A stretch of 64,000 nt of DNA, taken from Candidatus Rifleibacteriota bacterium. GTDB taxonomy: Bacteria; Muiribacteriota; Ozemobacteria; Ozemobacterales; Ozemobacteraceae. Positions 57,332 to 64,000 of the stretch are shown here, piece by piece. Each line of letters begins with the position of its first letter. Position 1 is the first letter of the stretch. The stretch covers positions 167,734 to 231,733 of the forward strand of contig JAAYVD010000134.1 in NCBI GenBank assembly GCA_012517355.1, in the 5' to 3' direction. The position numbers were made by a program, and so were the translations under genes. The notes beneath the pieces were generated by a model. That model was not told the origin of the DNA, did no database searches, and saw only the letters and a program-made list of their open reading frames with translations.

Positions 57332-58522
57332 ATGGACTGTTCCGCGGCGATCGCCGCCCTGGCCGCGGCCCGCGAGGGCCTCCTTCCCCCCGACCGGGAA
57401 CTGGCCCTGCACGCTCATCTCGCCCTCTGCCAGGCCTGCCGGACCGCCTGGGCCCGCCAGGAGCACCTCCGGCCTCTGGCCGACGACGACACACCCCCCG
57501 ATCACGCGCCGGCCGGCCGCCACGGCCCGGCCACGTCTCCCGCCCTTGCCGCCGGTTCCCCCGACCCGGGCGCCTTCGACGATACCGCACCCCCAGCCCC
57601 TTGGCGCGACCGCCACGCCGCGCCCGCCGACGCCACATCACCCGCCACCCCAGCGACGGTCACCAACCCCGCCTCACCCACCGCCCCAGCAACGACCGCC
57701 GACGCCACGCCCACCGGCGCCACCCCTTCTCCTGCATGGCCCCCCGGCGACCCCACCCCACCCGGGAACGCGACTCCGGCAACCCTTCCCCCGCCGCCCC
57801 ACCAACCCCGTCCCGCCAGACCGCCGATCCGTCGCCTCTCCCTGGGCCTTTCCCATTCCCCGCCGGATCTCCCCCCGCTCCCGAATGTCTCCGGCGAAAA
57901 GCCCCCGACCCACCCCTCCGCCGGCCACGAACCGCCGGCCACGTCCAGGGACGCCCCCGGGGAAACCTCCCCCACCAACCTGGAAGAATCGGGACCCCAG
58001 GATTTCACCTCCTGGACCGACACCCTGGGCTGGCTCCTGGTCTGCGTCCTGGGTCTGTGGGTGCTGTTCGGTGCCGACGGGCGCGGCGGGGGGCGCAGCG
58101 GCAGGCCCAACGACCCGCCCCTCACGGCCACGGGCCCAACCCCCATCGCCCGCCACACCCCCGAACCGGCCCCCACGCCCCCGGCCACCCCGGGCCCCAC
58201 CCCGACGACCTCGACCGTCCCTGGTCCCACGGGGACGCCCCTCCCCTCGTCCAGGGAAACGGCCTCCCGCAGCGTGTTTCAGGTGGGCGAGGCGATGGTT
58301 CTGGTGGAGGGCGACGCCCAGGTCGCGGTTTTCGATGACACCTTGACGATCCTCGGGGGAAAGGGAAAAATGTTCCTGGTCGGCGGCCGCCGGGCGGTTC
58401 TCCGCCTCGGCTCGTCAACACCAGTGCTCCGGGAACAACCCTTGGAATTCGACCTCCCCCCAGCCTCGCTCCCAGGACCGGTCGCCAGCCCTCCCGCCGC
58501 CCCTGTGACCGCCGGGCCCTGA
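57332..58522 (+). CDS. Zinc-finger (anti-sigma-like) membrane protein with long Pro-rich region
   Basis: 396 residues. The N-terminal 50 residues are a zf-HC2-like module: Cys3 and HAHLALCQACR (HxxxCxxC), the zinc-anti-sigma pattern. Residues about 60-220 are Pro/Ala/Thr-rich. A transmembrane helix follows (LGWLLVCVLGLWVLFGADG). The outer part has a Thr/Pro-rich linker and a C-terminal domain (FQVGEAMVLVEGDAQVAVFD, TILGGKGKMFLVGGRRAVLR), vaguely like FecR-type sensor domains. No ECF sigma gene is adjacent, though such anti-sigma factors usually lie beside their sigma. It may control a distant sigma or use the zinc module in another way. Confidence 0.65.
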   Translation: MDCSAAIAALAAAREGLLPPDRELALHAHLALCQACRTAWARQEHLRPLADDDTPPDHAPAGRHGPATSPALAAGSPDPGAFDDTAPPAPWRDRHAAPADATSPATPATVTNPASPTAPATTADATPTGATPSPAWPPGDPTPPGNATPATLPPPPHQPRPARPPIRRLSLGLSHSPPDLPPLPNVSGEKPPTHPSAGHEPPATSRDAPGETSPTNLEESGPQDFTSWTDTLGWLLVCVLGLWVLFGADGRGGGRSGRPNDPPLTATGPTPIARHTPEPAPTPPATPGPTPTTSTVPGPTGTPLPSSRETASRSVFQVGEAMVLVEGDAQVAVFDDTLTILGGKGKMFLVGGRRAVLRLGSSTPVLREQPLEFDLPPASLPGPVASPPAAPVTAGP

Positions 58523-58623
58523 ATTCCGGAACCACCCACCCGACCCGCCTGGCCCTCTTGCAATCGAAGGACATTCGTGGAAAAATATCCCGAGAGACAG
58601 ATTCATTTCCGAGGAGGATCGCC

Positions 58624-59046
58624 ATGTCGACCCATCGTGTTTTCTTCTGCACCATCCTTGCCCTCTTGCTGGGCGCCAGCCTGCTTTCAGCGGCCAACGA
58701 CATCCGCCAGAACGGCAGCCTGTGGGCCGTCATCGAGGATGACGGGACCTTCCGCATCAACGGCAGCATCGTCGGGCAGTTCGAGACCGACGGCACCGTT
58801 CGCAAGAACGGCAGCATCGTCGGCGCCGTCGAGGCCGACGGCACCATCCGCCTGAACGGCAGCATCGTCGGGGGGATCGAGGAGGACGGCACCCTCCGCA
58901 AGGACGGGTCGATCTACGGCACCATCGAGAACGACGGGACCATCCGCAAGAACGGTTCCATCTGGGGCTCCGCCGCCGCGGCCGGAACCTTCGACCAGAA
59001 GCGCGCCGTCGCCGCCCTGCTGTTCTTCTTCTGCGAGGAATACTGA
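58624..59046 (+). CDS. Secreted short-repeat protein
   Basis: 140 residues with a signal peptide (FFCTILALLLGASLLSA, cut before ANDIRQ). The mature part is six or so tandem repeats of about 15 residues of the form DGTxRxNGSIxGxIE: DGTFRINGSIVGQFETDG, DGTVRKNGSIVGAVEADG, DGTIRLNGSIVGGIEEDG, DGTLRKDGSIYGTIENDG. It ends AVAALLFFFCEEY, with a hydrophobic stretch and a Cys. The regular Gly/Asn/Ser turns suggest a beta-solenoid. I do not recognise the family. The ATG at 58624 is preceded by GAGGA, and a candidate -35 (TTGCAA, 58558-58563) lies upstream. Confidence 0.75.
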   Translation: MSTHRVFFCTILALLLGASLLSAANDIRQNGSLWAVIEDDGTFRINGSIVGQFETDGTVRKNGSIVGAVEADGTIRLNGSIVGGIEEDGTLRKDGSIYGTIENDGTIRKNGSIWGSAAAAGTFDQKRAVAALLFFFCEEY

Positions 59047-59080
59047 GCCGGAACGCCCCCCGGACCCCACCGCGGCTGGT

Positions 59081-59126
59081 CCGTCCTGACCGGCCGTCCG
59101 GAAGAGCCGTCCTGACCGGCCGTCCG
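59081..59126. repeat. Direct repeat upstream of the histidine kinase gene
   Basis: A 20-base sequence (ccgtcctgaccggccgtccg) occurs at 59081-59100 and again at 59107-59126, with a 26-base period, about 65 bases before the kinase start. It could be a paired regulator site. Confidence 0.6.
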
Positions 59127-59187
59127 AATAGGCCCGTTCCCGAACGGTCCGCGTTCCTCCCTTCGCCGACCGTCCCAGGAGATGACC

Positions 59188-61323
59188 ATGGCCGCTGATC
59201 CCCTGCCGTCCATCCTGTCCTCGCCACGGCCCCGCACCATGTCCGAGTGGCGGGCCCGCTGCGAAGCCCTGGAGGCCGAACTGGCTGCCCTGCGCGACCA
59301 CGCTGCCCCCGCCGCGATCGCCGCCCGGCCCCTGCCCGAGCCTCCTCCCGGCGCCAGGCCGGCCGACGGCGACCCGTCCGGAGGGTCCACCTCCCAGGCG
59401 GAGGAAGCCGCCTGCTGGCAGGCCTGGTTCGACCAGACCCCCGAGGCGGTCGCCGTCTGGTCAGCCGGCTCCCATGTCCGGGTCAACCGCCCCTACCTGC
59501 ACCTGTTCGGCTTCGACGACTGCCCCGAACAGCTGCCCGGTACCGTTCTCGACCTCATCGAACCGGCCGGGCAACAACCGGTCGGCACCTTCCTCGCCGC
59601 CCACGCCCAGGGCCGTCACCGGGTGACCGCCATCGAGACGCGGGGCCTCCGTCGCCACGGAGGCAGCTTCGATCTCGGGATCCGCCTCGTCGGCGTCCAC
59701 TGGCCGGGTGCCCCACAGGCGGTTGCCACGCTCACCGACCTGACCCCCCGCCGGCAGGCACAGGAGGCCCTCCGGGCCGCCGAGGACAAGGCCCGCGAAC
59801 TCGTCGACTCGATGATGGACGGCTACCTCCGCTGCGACCTGGAAGGCCGCCTGGTCGACTTCAACCCGGCCTTCCGGGCGATGCTCGGCTACCCCGTCGA
59901 CCGTCTCTATGCCATGACCCTCCAGGACCTCACCCCGGCCCGCTGGCACCCGGTCGAGGAGGCCATCGTCCGCAACCAGGTCCTGGTCCGCGGCTATTCC
60001 GACGTCTACGAGAAGGAACTGCGCTGCCTCGACGGCGCCGTCATCCCCGTCGAGGTGCGCACCCTGGTCGTGCGCGACTCCTCGGGCGCCCCCTCCGCCA
60101 CCTGGGCCATCGTCCGCGACGTGCGGGAACGCCGGCACGCCGAGGAGGAACGGCAGCGCCTCGAACGGCAGATGCAGCACGCCCAGAAGCTCGAGAGCCT
60201 CGGGGTGCTGGCCGGCGGCATCGCCCACGATTTCAACAATCTGTTGATGGTCACCTTCGGCCACCTCGACCTGTTGCGCCGCCAGCTGGACCCGGCCTCC
60301 CAGGCCCACTGGAACCTCCAGGAGATCGAAAAGGCCTCGCGCCGGGCCGCCGACCTCTGCCAGCAGATGCTGGCCTACTCGGGCAAGGGCCGGTTCGAGG
60401 TGAAGGCCGTCGACCTGGCGGAGGTGATCCGCGACCTGGTCATCATGCTGGAGGTCTCGGTCTCGCGCAAGGCCCTCCTCCAGTTCGATCTCGCCCCGGC
60501 CCTCCCGCCCGTCGCGGCCGACGTCACCCAGATCCGGCAGGTGGTCATGAACCTGGTCATCAACGCCTCCGAGGCGATGGCCGGCCGCAACGGGGTGATC
60601 CGCATCGCCACGGGGGTCACCGATTGCGACCAGGAGTTCCTCGCCTCCACCTGGCTCGACGAACACCTTCCCGCCGGCCCCTACCTCTGGCTCGAGGTGG
60701 CCGACAACGGCAGCGGCATGGACCCCCTGACCCGTTCCCGCATCTTCGACCCCTTCTTCACCACCAAGTTCGCCGGCCGCGGTCTCGGCCTGGCGGCCGT
60801 CCTCGGCATCGTCCGCGGCCACCGCGGGGCCATCCAGGTGGAAAGCGAACCGGGCCATGGCACCACCTTCCGCATCTTCCTGCCGACGCTCCGCCAGGCG
60901 ACCCAGCAGGCCAGCCCCCTCGGTCCGGCTCCCGACTGGCGCGGCAGCGGCATCATCCTGCTGGTCGACGATCAGGAGACCATCCGCAGCGTCGGCACCG
61001 CCCTGCTCCAGGGGCTCGGGTTCTCCGTGGTCACCGCGGCCGACGGCGTCGAGGCCCTCGAGATCCTGGCCGCCGCCCCCGACCGGTTCGTCCTCGTGCT
61101 GCTCGACCTCACCATGCCACGACTCGACGGCGTCGAGACCTTCCAGGCGATGGTCCAGCGCGGCCTGCGGGTGCCCGTCGTCATGGTCAGCGGCTACACC
61201 GAACAGGAGGTCAGCGGGCGGCTCGGCGCCGTCCGGCCGGCCGGATTCCTGCAGAAGCCCTTCCAGCAGGCCGGCCTGACCGCCGTCCTCAGCCGCCTCC
61301 TGCCGGCCGCCCCGGCCGCCTGA
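59188..61323 (+). CDS. Cytoplasmic hybrid sensor histidine kinase (PAS-PAS-HisKA-HATPase-REC)
   Basis: 711 residues; ATG 59188 is chosen because AGGAG lies seven bases upstream (an ATG at 59182 is too close to it). There is no transmembrane helix. Domains in order: a PAS-like domain (about 75-195), a second PAS (about 200-320, LVDSMMDGYLRCDLEGRLVD), HisKA with the phospho-acceptor His in GGIAHDFNNLLMVTFGHLDL, HATPase with ADNGSGMDPLTRSRIFDPFF and GRGLGLAAVLGIV, and a C-terminal receiver (GIILLVDDQETIRSVG; phospho-acceptor Asp in LLDLTMP). It is of the NtrB-like HisKA group. No response regulator gene is next to it. Upstream are paired direct repeats. Confidence 0.92.
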   Translation: MAADPLPSILSSPRPRTMSEWRARCEALEAELAALRDHAAPAAIAARPLPEPPPGARPADGDPSGGSTSQAEEAACWQAWFDQTPEAVAVWSAGSHVRVNRPYLHLFGFDDCPEQLPGTVLDLIEPAGQQPVGTFLAAHAQGRHRVTAIETRGLRRHGGSFDLGIRLVGVHWPGAPQAVATLTDLTPRRQAQEALRAAEDKARELVDSMMDGYLRCDLEGRLVDFNPAFRAMLGYPVDRLYAMTLQDLTPARWHPVEEAIVRNQVLVRGYSDVYEKELRCLDGAVIPVEVRTLVVRDSSGAPSATWAIVRDVRERRHAEEERQRLERQMQHAQKLESLGVLAGGIAHDFNNLLMVTFGHLDLLRRQLDPASQAHWNLQEIEKASRRAADLCQQMLAYSGKGRFEVKAVDLAEVIRDLVIMLEVSVSRKALLQFDLAPALPPVAADVTQIRQVVMNLVINASEAMAGRNGVIRIATGVTDCDQEFLASTWLDEHLPAGPYLWLEVADNGSGMDPLTRSRIFDPFFTTKFAGRGLGLAAVLGIVRGHRGAIQVESEPGHGTTFRIFLPTLRQATQQASPLGPAPDWRGSGIILLVDDQETIRSVGTALLQGLGFSVVTAADGVEALEILAAAPDRFVLVLLDLTMPRLDGVETFQAMVQRGLRVPVVMVSGYTEQEVSGRLGAVRPAGFLQKPFQQAGLTAVLSRLLPAAPAA

Positions 61324-61437
61324 ATCCCGGCCGACGGCGGCCTCCTGCCGGTTCCCAGCCACAGGCCCCGACCACAGGCGCCGGCCTCAGCCGTTCCCTT
61401 GCCGGTTCACGGTGCCGGTGGAGGCTGTCGGGGACGG

Positions 61438-61520
61438 CCCCTTTGCGGTGCGCGAAACGGGCGTTTCGCGCCGCCATCCGGGCGGCAAAGGGGAAGCCCC
61501 TCCGACATCGTGTCGGTCGG
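61438..61520. repeat. Structured dispersed repeat, copy E (best copy)
   Basis: This copy shows the complete structure. Outer arms CCCCTTTGC (61438-61446) and GCAAAGGGG (61485-61493) enclose two hairpins: GCGCGAAACG/CGTTTCGCGC with a GG loop (61450-61471) and GCCGCC/GGCGGC. Together they form a three-way junction. A third hairpin CCGACA/TGTCGG follows at 61502-61516. It is adjacent to copy F in the gap between the kinase gene and a convergent gene. Confidence 0.88.
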
Positions 61521-61600
61521 CCCCCTTGCGATGCGCGGAACCAGGGTTTCCCGCCGCCATCCATGGCGGCAGGGGGCCACTTCCGATCTCGTTCCGGCCG
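61520..61600. repeat. Structured dispersed repeat, copy F
   Basis: Tandem to copy E, same orientation. The hairpin GCCGCCAT/ATGGCGGC is perfect (eight base pairs); the outer arms read CCCCCTTGC and GCAGGGGG; the long hairpin and the terminal hairpin carry several changes. Confidence 0.8.
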
Positions 61601-61602
61601 GG

Positions 61603-62772
61603 TCAGTTGCCGGCGGGGGCCTCCCTGCCGGGCCCGTCGATGAGGCTCACCAGGTTCCGGAAGCGGAACACCTGGGACAGCAGCAGCGAGGTGTGGTCGT
61701 ATTGCGCCTCGGGGGAGTCGAGCAAAAACCCCATGGTCACTTCGGTTCCGCTGCCCGAAACGGTCAGCCGGCCGAGACTCTCGGTGTCGTTGGCCCGGGA
61801 GCTCTGCTCGGTGAGCCGGGTGATCTGCTCGGAGATCAGCTCCCGCAGGGTGTCCGCCGCCGCCTCGTCCCTGGCCTGGATGACGTAGTTCACGGTGTAG
61901 GCCGAGGCCCCGCGGGCGTCGGTGTCCCAGGCGTATTTCACGGTGACGGAACGGCACTGGGCCAGCTGGCCGCGGAGCCGCTCGGCGAGGGGAACCGTCT
62001 CGTCGTCGCTCTGGGGAATGCCCAGCTTCTGGGCCACGGTCCGCATGCCCTTGGCGAACTTCTGACGCAAGGCGCTGCGGGGGCGGTTGAACTTCACCAG
62101 CCGTTCGACCTCACGCGGGGTCAGCTGGAAGGAGGTCTCGGCCTCGACGCTGGTGGGAACCGCCTCGTTCAGCTTCTCCTCGCCCCGGACCACGGCGACG
62201 GTCTCCTCGAGCACGCCGTAATCGCCCTTGGGGACGGCGGCCACGAGGTAGGCCGACTGCCCGGGGAGCTGGGCGATGTTCACCTCGAACGGCCGCTCGG
62301 TGTAAGGGAACCGGGTGAAGGTCAGGCCGGCCACCTCGTGGTCGGAAACGGAGCCGGTGCCCCGGGTCTGGGCCAGGTAGTCCCGGTAGTCCTTCTCGAT
62401 CGAGGCGCGCAGGTCCTTGAAGGTGAAATCACCAACCGCCACCAGGATCGCCGAGGTATGCCCGGAGGACCCGCGCTTGATGACCATTCCGGCGTGCAGG
62501 TTCTTCTTGCGCGGGTCGGGAACGCCCACCTGGCGGGCTTTCAGATCGAGGGCGAGCCGGCGAACCCGGCCGAAGTCCCCCTTGTTCTTCAGATCGGCGT
62601 AGAGGTATTCGGTCAACGGCCGCAGATTCACCAGGTTCAGGTCGCGAGGTTCGGCCACCACCGGGATGCCGCGGCCGCCGGTGAGGGAACGGGCGGCGGC
62701 GGCCCCCGACAGGAGGGTCACCAGGGTCACGACGGTCAGGACGAGAACGGGGACGGACAGACGACGGAACAT
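61603..62772 (-). CDS. Secreted protein of unknown function
   Basis: 389 residues from ATG 62772, with AAGGAGG seven bases upstream. Signal peptide LSVPVLVLTVVTLVTLLSGAA, cut before RSLTGG. The mature protein is about 360 residues of alternating strands and helices (AILVAVGDFTFKDLRASIEK; VNIAQLPGQSAYLVAAVPKG; SVTVKYAWDTDARGASAYTV). No Cys-lipobox and no transmembrane helix. It may have two similar halves of about 150 residues, with the element about ability to measure difference unclear; I recognise no family. Its start lies 26 bases after the stop of the PhnD-like gene, so the two are probably co-transcribed. Confidence 0.72.
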   Translation of the reverse strand: MFRRLSVPVLVLTVVTLVTLLSGAAAARSLTGGRGIPVVAEPRDLNLVNLRPLTEYLYADLKNKGDFGRVRRLALDLKARQVGVPDPRKKNLHAGMVIKRGSSGHTSAILVAVGDFTFKDLRASIEKDYRDYLAQTRGTGSVSDHEVAGLTFTRFPYTERPFEVNIAQLPGQSAYLVAAVPKGDYGVLEETVAVVRGEEKLNEAVPTSVEAETSFQLTPREVERLVKFNRPRSALRQKFAKGMRTVAQKLGIPQSDDETVPLAERLRGQLAQCRSVTVKYAWDTDARGASAYTVNYVIQARDEAAADTLRELISEQITRLTEQSSRANDTESLGRLTVSGSGTEVTMGFLLDSPEAQYDHTSLLLSQVFRFRNLVSLIDGPGREAPAGN

Positions 62773-62798
62773 GCGCAGGTCCTCCTTCCTTCGGGGGG

Positions 62799-63761
62799 TC
62801 ATTGGTCCGGGGCCGGGGCGGCCTCGTCGGGGTCGGGCTGGACATCGCCCGGGAGCCGTTCCAGCAGGGTCTTGACCGCGACGTAGGCGGCCTGGTTGCC
62901 GGGTTTGAAACCGGAATAGAACACGCCGGCCAGGGGGGAACCGGCGGCGGTGCGATCCTGCTCGTACTGATGGAGGGCGGTTTCGAGGGCCCGGATGACC
63001 TCCGGTCCCAGGGCGGAGCGGCAGACCACCGCATCGCTGGGGATCTGCTCCGGCAGCAGTTTCAGCACGCGGAAGTCGGTCAGCGACAGGTTCCCGCGCC
63101 CCCCCACCTGGTGCCCGGCGAAGGCGAAGAACGAGTCGTAGGTGGCGGCGGCATCGACCTTCCCCTCGAGGAGGGCGCGCAGGACCTTCTCGTGACTGCC
63201 ACAGAACACGGGTTTGTACAAGGGCTTGCCGTCCCTGACCAGGCCCTGCCCGAGCAGGAAGGCGGCGGGATACACGTAGCCCGAGGCGGAATACGGGTCG
63301 ACGAAGGCGATCGTCCTGCCGGCCAGGTCGCGGACCGACAGGAGCGGCGAGTCCTTGCGGGCGAGCAGGGCGCCGTGATAGAAGGGTTTTCCCGCCTCGA
63401 GGGAGGTCGCCAGGAAAGTCAGGGCCGGGTCGTCCATGCAGAAGGTGTAGACGAGGGGCGACACGATGGCGACGTCGAGCGACTCGTGGTCGATGTCGCT
63501 GAGCAGGCTGAAGTAGTCGGCATACAGTTTCAGGTGCAGGTTCAGTCCCGCCTTCCGGCCCAGGTATTCGGCCAGGGGCGCCGTCTGTTCGTACTGGGAC
63601 CGCGGGTCGGCGTAGGCGACCATGCCCAGCGTGGCCGGCCGGTCGGGATCGGCAGCGGGGGCGGGGGCGGGGGCGGCGGCGGGCCGGCCGGCCCCCCAGG
63701 CGTTCACGCTCCCGGCGAGCAGCAGGAACAAAACCAGCATCCGGACAGTGGTTCGGGCCAT
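62799..63761 (-). CDS. PhnD-type periplasmic substrate-binding protein
   Basis: 320 residues from ATG 63761 after GGGAGG. Signal peptide MARTTVRMLVLFLLLAGSVN, then an Ala/Pro linker. The PhnD/phosphonate-binding-like fold shows TLGMVAYADPRSQYEQTAPL, AEYLGRKAGLNL, ESLDVAIVSPLVYTF, IAFVDPYSASGYVYPAAFLL and a C-terminal helix pair. This family (PF12974) binds phosphate, phosphite or phosphonates, but many members feed sensor kinases rather than ABC transporters. No permease or ATPase gene is near. A secreted unknown protein follows 26 bases later, and a hybrid kinase lies beyond it on the other strand. Confidence 0.88.
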   Translation of the reverse strand: MARTTVRMLVLFLLLAGSVNAWGAGRPAAAPAPAPAADPDRPATLGMVAYADPRSQYEQTAPLAEYLGRKAGLNLHLKLYADYFSLLSDIDHESLDVAIVSPLVYTFCMDDPALTFLATSLEAGKPFYHGALLARKDSPLLSVRDLAGRTIAFVDPYSASGYVYPAAFLLGQGLVRDGKPLYKPVFCGSHEKVLRALLEGKVDAAATYDSFFAFAGHQVGGRGNLSLTDFRVLKLLPEQIPSDAVVCRSALGPEVIRALETALHQYEQDRTAAGSPLAGVFYSGFKPGNQAAYVAVKTLLERLPGDVQPDPDEAAPAPDQ

Positions 63762-63884
63762 GGCATCCTCCCTCGGTCGCTCCCCCCCAGGCACGGCAGG
63801 ACAGCAGAATCGGCGGCGACATCCGCCCTCCTGTCACCTTAGCACCAGACCCCCGCGAAACTCAACCTCCCCCTTCTCTCCAAC

Positions 63885-63903
63885 ATCCTCCGGCTGGGAG
63901 GAT
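63885..63903. other. Short perfect hairpin near the window end
   Basis: ATCCTCC and GGAGGAT (63885-63891 and 63897-63903) pair perfectly across a five-base loop. No T run follows. The last 160 bases hold no gene that I can support; a purine-rich block similar to the one at 4903-4950 begins near 63957. Confidence 0.35.
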
Positions 63904-64000
63904 TCTTCCGGTCTATCAGAGACTTCCCATTTCGGCGGACACCTCGAGGGCAACAGGGGAATGGGAGAAAGGGGGGAAATGGCGAAGGGAGTCGCCAGCA

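Noticed and set aside
8803..61600. Insertion sequence behind the dispersed element
   Set aside because: None of the six copies is next to a transposase gene and I see no clear target duplication, so I call it a structured repeat only.
1..64000. tRNA or rRNA genes
   Set aside because: I found no T-loop-like GGTTCRA with matching acceptor stem and no rRNA-like stretch.

Overview
This 64 kb window is high-GC, densely packed bacterial DNA with very short intergenic gaps and many ATGA or GTGA stop/start overlaps. Type IV pilus motors and prepilins, a two-half RND/MMPL exporter, FtsEX with an EnvC-like hydrolase activator, and a full complement of signalling proteins point to a Gram-negative, surface-motile, probably uncultured bacterium. 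Twin PilT ATPases, repeated HEAT-repeat proteins and a prepilin cluster resemble lineages such as Candidatus Riflebacteria, but that placement is a weak inference. I see no rRNA, tRNA, CRISPR array, transposase or phage genes.

Layout. Positions 1-5.5 kb (minus): the end of a pilus operon (pilM partial, pilB), three prepilin-like proteins, a duplicated 46-codon leader and a GxxExxY protein. 5.8-10.5 kb (minus): a C-terminal processing protease, then ftsE-ftsX-envC for cell-wall remodelling. 11-20.8 kb (plus): two PilT-type ATPases coupled to a HEAT/TPR protein, proS with a near-consensus promoter and a strong terminator, then HEAT protein, apt, HEAT protein. 20.8-29.7 kb (mostly minus): a degenerate nucleotidyltransferase-like protein, a membrane diguanylate cyclase, a TPR protein, a chemoreceptor, a dGTPase-like HD protein, pyrimidine-nucleoside phosphorylase and a small Cys-rich protein.

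29.9-57.2 kb is the most unusual part. It begins with a tandem pair of radical SAM proteins of the tetraether-lipid-synthase (Tes/MJ0619) type, followed by a NodU-type carbamoyltransferase and a methyltransferase. Around 38-45 kb are a FabG-like reductase, a hexapeptide-repeat acyltransferase, two further radical SAM enzymes, an ICMT-like membrane methyltransferase, a cysteine desulfurase-rhodanese fusion and a methyltransferase. At 48.6-57.2 kb lies one translationally coupled operon: active hotdog dehydratase, a fused chain-length-factor/ketosynthase, acyl carrier protein, inactive-looking hotdog, hexapeptide acyltransferase, radical SAM enzyme and MMPL exporter. Together these look like an undescribed specialised-lipid or polyketide-like pathway that builds, modifies and exports an acyl product. 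The acyltransferase plus radical SAM pair occurs twice.

57.3-64 kb: a zinc-finger anti-sigma-like membrane protein, a secreted short-repeat protein, a cytoplasmic hybrid histidine kinase, a secreted unknown and a PhnD-type binding protein. Across the window a roughly 90-base structured element (three-way junction plus hairpin) appears six times, once inside a coding sequence.
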